Assembly (NCBI GenBank): GCA_002378845.1
Contig: DFRY01000046.1
Span: forward strand, 40,883 to 49,307
DNA from: Ruminococcaceae bacterium UBA3451
GTDB taxonomy: Bacteria > Bacillota > Clostridia > Oscillospirales > Acutalibacteraceae
Direction of reading: 5' to 3'
Length of the DNA: 8,425 bases
The translations under genes and the position numbers were made by a program. Positions 6,570-8,425 of the stretch are shown in pieces. Each line of letters starts with the position of its first letter. Position 1 is the first letter of the stretch. The notes beneath the pieces were generated by a model. That model was not told the DNA's origin, did not search any database, and saw only the letters and a program-made list of their open reading frames with translations.

Positions 6570-8072
6570 ATGATTGCGATTTACGCGCGCCAATCCGTCG
6601 ACCGGGAAGACAGCATTTCTACCGACAGCCAAATCGAGGCCTGCAAATACGAAGCGCACGGCGAACCCTGCCGCACATATGTGGATAAGGGCTACAGCGG
6701 CAAAAACACCGAACGGCCGCAGTTTCAGGCGCTGGTTCAAAACATTCGCGAAGGTTCTGTTTCTAAGGTCATTGTGTATCGGCTGGACCGTATCAGCCGC
6801 TCCATACTGGACTTTTCCAATTTAATGGTTTTATTTTCTAAATATGGCGTTGAGTTTGTCTCTTCCTCTGAAAAGTTTGACACTTCTACTCCTATGGGCC
6901 GAGCCATGCTGAATATTTGCATGGTATTTGCGCAGTTGGAACGTGAAACCATTCAGCAGCGCGTTACCGACGCGTATTACTCCCGCAGCGAAAAAGGCTT
7001 TTATATGGGTGGCCGAGTCCCCTACGGCTTCCGACTGAGGGAGACCGTACTGAATGGAAAGCGCACCAAAACCTATACGGTCTGTGAAGAAGAAGCCGCT
7101 CAAATCCGGCTGATGTATCAGCTTTACGCGGAACCAAATGCTTCTTACGGCGATATTCTTACATATATGAACAAACACGGGCTAACCTGTAGGGGGAACC
7201 CTTGGTCACGGGCAAGGATTGCCGAGCATCTAAAAAACCCGATTTACGTTTGCGCCGATCTTGACGTATATGATTTTTTTCAGCGGCAGGGTACGGTAAT
7301 TGAATCCGACCCGCAAAACTTTATCGGCGAGAATGGATGCTACTATTATAAAGGCCGAACTTCGAAAAACCGGAAGCTGGCAGAACTGAAAGACAACCGG
7401 CTGGTCCTGGCGCCGCATCGCGGAATTGTGCCCGCCGACCTATGGCTGAAATGCCGTAAAAAATGCCTGCAAAACAAACAGATTCAACCGGGGAGGAAAA
7501 TTTCAAACACATGGCTGGCCGGCCTGGTTAAATGCGGGAACTGCCATTACGCTCTTACCCTAAAAAAATACAAAACACGCCGTGCCCGGTACCTGATTTG
7601 CAGCCGGAAAACCAATTCTAAAACCTGCGCCGGTGCCGGAACAATTTACGCGGACGATTTTGAAGCATTGATTTACCGGGAGATAATAAACAAGCTGGAG
7701 GACTTTCCTGTCTTATATAGAAAAGAAAACCCATCTTCCGAAAACAGGAATACCGCCGCCCCTCGGATTGAGCTGGCAAAAATAAATCGGGAAATGAATG
7801 CCCTGGTTGCCAAAGTGGCATCGGCGAATGAATCATTAATGGAATTGATTAATGCCCGCGTTGAAGAATTGAAAATCAAACAGAGTCAGCTGGAAAGGGA
7901 GCTTTCCGACTGTGCCGCTGTACCGCGCACAATTCCTCCTGCCCGACAGATTCAAAATTATATGGAACGGTGGAACAACTTGACACTGAATGAAAAACGC
8001 ACCGTGGCCGGCAGTCTGATTGAAATCATTTATGCTACCAGCGAAACCGTTGAAATTTACTGGAAGATATAA
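6570..8072 (+). CDS. Large serine recombinase (SpoIVCA/phage-integrase-like)
   Basis: This 500-residue site-specific recombinase cuts and rejoins DNA through a serine-DNA linkage and would drive integration, excision or inversion. The resolvase catalytic domain spans about 1-145: IAIYARQS places the nucleophile at Ser9 with Arg7, and YRLDRISRS (70-78) supplies the Arg71/Arg74 active-site group. The recombinase DNA-binding domain is at about 150-260, starting GRVPYGFRL. A zinc ribbon follows, with KCGNC (Cys322, Cys325), Cys344 and Cys353. A coiled coil at about 398-447 comes next, then a C-terminal helix region. All expected residues are present, so it looks intact; its length equals that of B. 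subtilis SpoIVCA (500). AAGGAG (6559-6564) is 5 bp before the ATG. No partner transposition genes or att sites could be identified. Confidence 0.95.
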   Translation: MIAIYARQSVDREDSISTDSQIEACKYEAHGEPCRTYVDKGYSGKNTERPQFQALVQNIREGSVSKVIVYRLDRISRSILDFSNLMVLFSKYGVEFVSSSEKFDTSTPMGRAMLNICMVFAQLERETIQQRVTDAYYSRSEKGFYMGGRVPYGFRLRETVLNGKRTKTYTVCEEEAAQIRLMYQLYAEPNASYGDILTYMNKHGLTCRGNPWSRARIAEHLKNPIYVCADLDVYDFFQRQGTVIESDPQNFIGENGCYYYKGRTSKNRKLAELKDNRLVLAPHRGIVPADLWLKCRKKCLQNKQIQPGRKISNTWLAGLVKCGNCHYALTLKKYKTRRARYLICSRKTNSKTCAGAGTIYADDFEALIYREIINKLEDFPVLYRKENPSSENRNTAAPRIELAKINREMNALVAKVASANESLMELINARVEELKIKQSQLERELSDCAAVPRTIPPARQIQNYMERWNNLTLNEKRTVAGSLIEIIYATSETVEIYWKI

Positions 8073-8075
8073 TCA

Positions 8076-8098
8076 TTTGGGTTGCTTACGCAGCCAAA
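8076..8098 (+). terminator. Weak hairpin just after the recombinase stop
   Basis: TTTGGGTTGC (8076-8085) can pair with GCAGCCAAA (8090-8098) through nine pairs, with one G-U pair, one bulged G and a 4-nt loop. No T tract follows, so it is a poor intrinsic terminator. The position, 3 bp after the stop, is suggestive. It could instead be part of an attachment site. Confidence 0.3.
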
Positions 8099-8425
8099 AG
8101 AAGCCATGTGGTCATTTTATACGTTTTGGGGAAGGTCTGCGCATCATAACCGATCAGTTGGATTCCAAGAACTTCTATGCGTTTAATCCTGCTTTTGACA
8201 AATCAAAGAATAATAATGTAATGGGTGCAAGCCAGAACAGAGCAATGGGCGGCAACGTCATGGGCGCAAATCAAAACAAGTCTATGAATGAAGTGATGGG
8301 CACAAGCCAAAATAAAGCAATGAACGAGGTTATGGGAGCCAGCCAATTCAAGCCGATGAGCGACGTGATGAGCGCAAGGCAGAATGAGCCGATGGACGGG
8401 GTAATGGGTGCCAGCCAGAACAAAC
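8077..8425 (+). CDS. Partial ORF with tandem 12-residue Met/Gln/Asn repeats, start uncertain, runs off right edge
   Basis: The frame is open from just after an in-frame stop at 8017-8019 to the right edge. The first part before the repeats reads ITDQLDSKNFYAFNPAFDK and similar polar sequence. From 8218 it contains tandem copies of V-M-G-A-S-Q-N-K-x-M-x-x. Codon third positions vary between copies (GTA/GTC/GTG/GTT for Val; GGT/GGC/GGA for Gly), which points to selection on the protein. No good start is visible: TTG 8077 has only GGAAG at 8062-8066, 10 bp upstream, and ATG 8032 lies inside the recombinase gene with no ribosome binding site. The first residues (to about 8140) do not look protein-like. 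It may therefore be the 3' part of a gene cut by the neighbouring recombinase element. I do not recognise the family; a surface or spore-associated low-complexity protein is only a guess. Confidence 0.5.
   Translation, partial: MGCLRSQKKPCGHFIRFGEGLRIITDQLDSKNFYAFNPAFDKSKNNNVMGASQNRAMGGNVMGANQNKSMNEVMGTSQNKAMNEVMGASQFKPMSDVMSARQNEPMDGVMGASQNK
8218..8425 (+). repeat. Tandem 36-bp coding repeat, about 5.7 copies
   Basis: Copies start at 8218, 8257, 8293, 8329, 8365 and 8401. The first unit is 39 bp (one extra codon), the next four are exactly 36 bp and the last is cut by the window edge. Each encodes a 12-residue unit, VMGASQNK followed by four residues with a Met second. Invariant positions are Val1, Met2, Gln6 and Met10. 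Copies have diverged at the DNA level, so this is an old array rather than a recent slippage product. No spacers are present, so it is not a CRISPR array. Confidence 0.85.

Noticed and set aside
6489..6740. Minus-strand frame of 83 codons across the start of the recombinase.
   Set aside because: It is antisense to the conserved catalytic domain and has no supporting ribosome binding site or recognisable product.
6261..8200. A mini-element bounded by short att repeats on both sides of the recombinase module.
   Set aside because: Comparing 6261-6354 with 8073-8200 by eye showed no shared core longer than about six bases and no inverted end repeats, so boundaries cannot be set within the window.
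8218..8425. A 36-bp period that could suggest a CRISPR array.
   Set aside because: Units are adjacent without unique spacers, differ from one another mostly at third codon positions and stay in one reading frame, so they are protein-coding repeats.

Overview
The window looks like chromosomal DNA of an anaerobic, low-to-moderate GC Firmicute, most likely a gut-type clostridium (Oscillospiraceae/Lachnospiraceae-like). Clues are the strong AAGGAGG-type ribosome binding sites, a lipoprotein sugar-binding protein of clostridial style, permeases encoded without a dedicated ATPase, and a clostridial-type large serine recombinase. The taxonomic placement is an inference from gene style.

Region 1 (1-5050, minus strand) is one sugar-use operon. 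Its transcription order is a lipoprotein solute-binding protein (3701-5050), two CUT1-family permeases (2650-3549 and 1738-2637), and a GH112 phosphorylase of the galacto-N-biose/lacto-N-biose type (lnpA) that runs off the left edge with about 575 codons present. Each of the last two genes has its Shine-Dalgarno sequence overlapping the stop codon of the gene before it. The binding-protein gene is separated from the first permease by about 150 bp that hold a perfect 15-bp hairpin, probably an mRNA-stabilising or expression-stepping element. The order transporter then lnpA matches the known bifidobacterial layout for importing Gal-beta-1,3-HexNAc disaccharides and splitting them with phosphate into galactose-1-phosphate and an N-acetylhexosamine.

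Region 2 (5051-6260) is an AT-rich divergent intergenic region with candidate promoters and inverted repeats. It is followed by a plus-strand AraC-family regulator with an N-terminal cupin domain, the obvious candidate activator of the operon, and then by a near-ideal 15-bp GC-rich terminator hairpin.

Region 3 (6261-8425, plus strand) is unrelated to sugar use. It has a 59-residue ORF with a good ribosome binding site, a complete 500-residue large serine recombinase, and an open reading frame that leaves the right edge. That last frame contains six tandem copies (the last one partial) of a 12-residue repeat, V-M-G-A-S-Q-N-K-x-M-x-x. The repeat copies differ largely at synonymous positions, so this frame looks translated, but no convincing start was found. 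It could be the downstream part of a gene interrupted at the recombinase end. This is the least explained part of the window.

No tRNA, rRNA, CRISPR array or insertion sequence was recognised.
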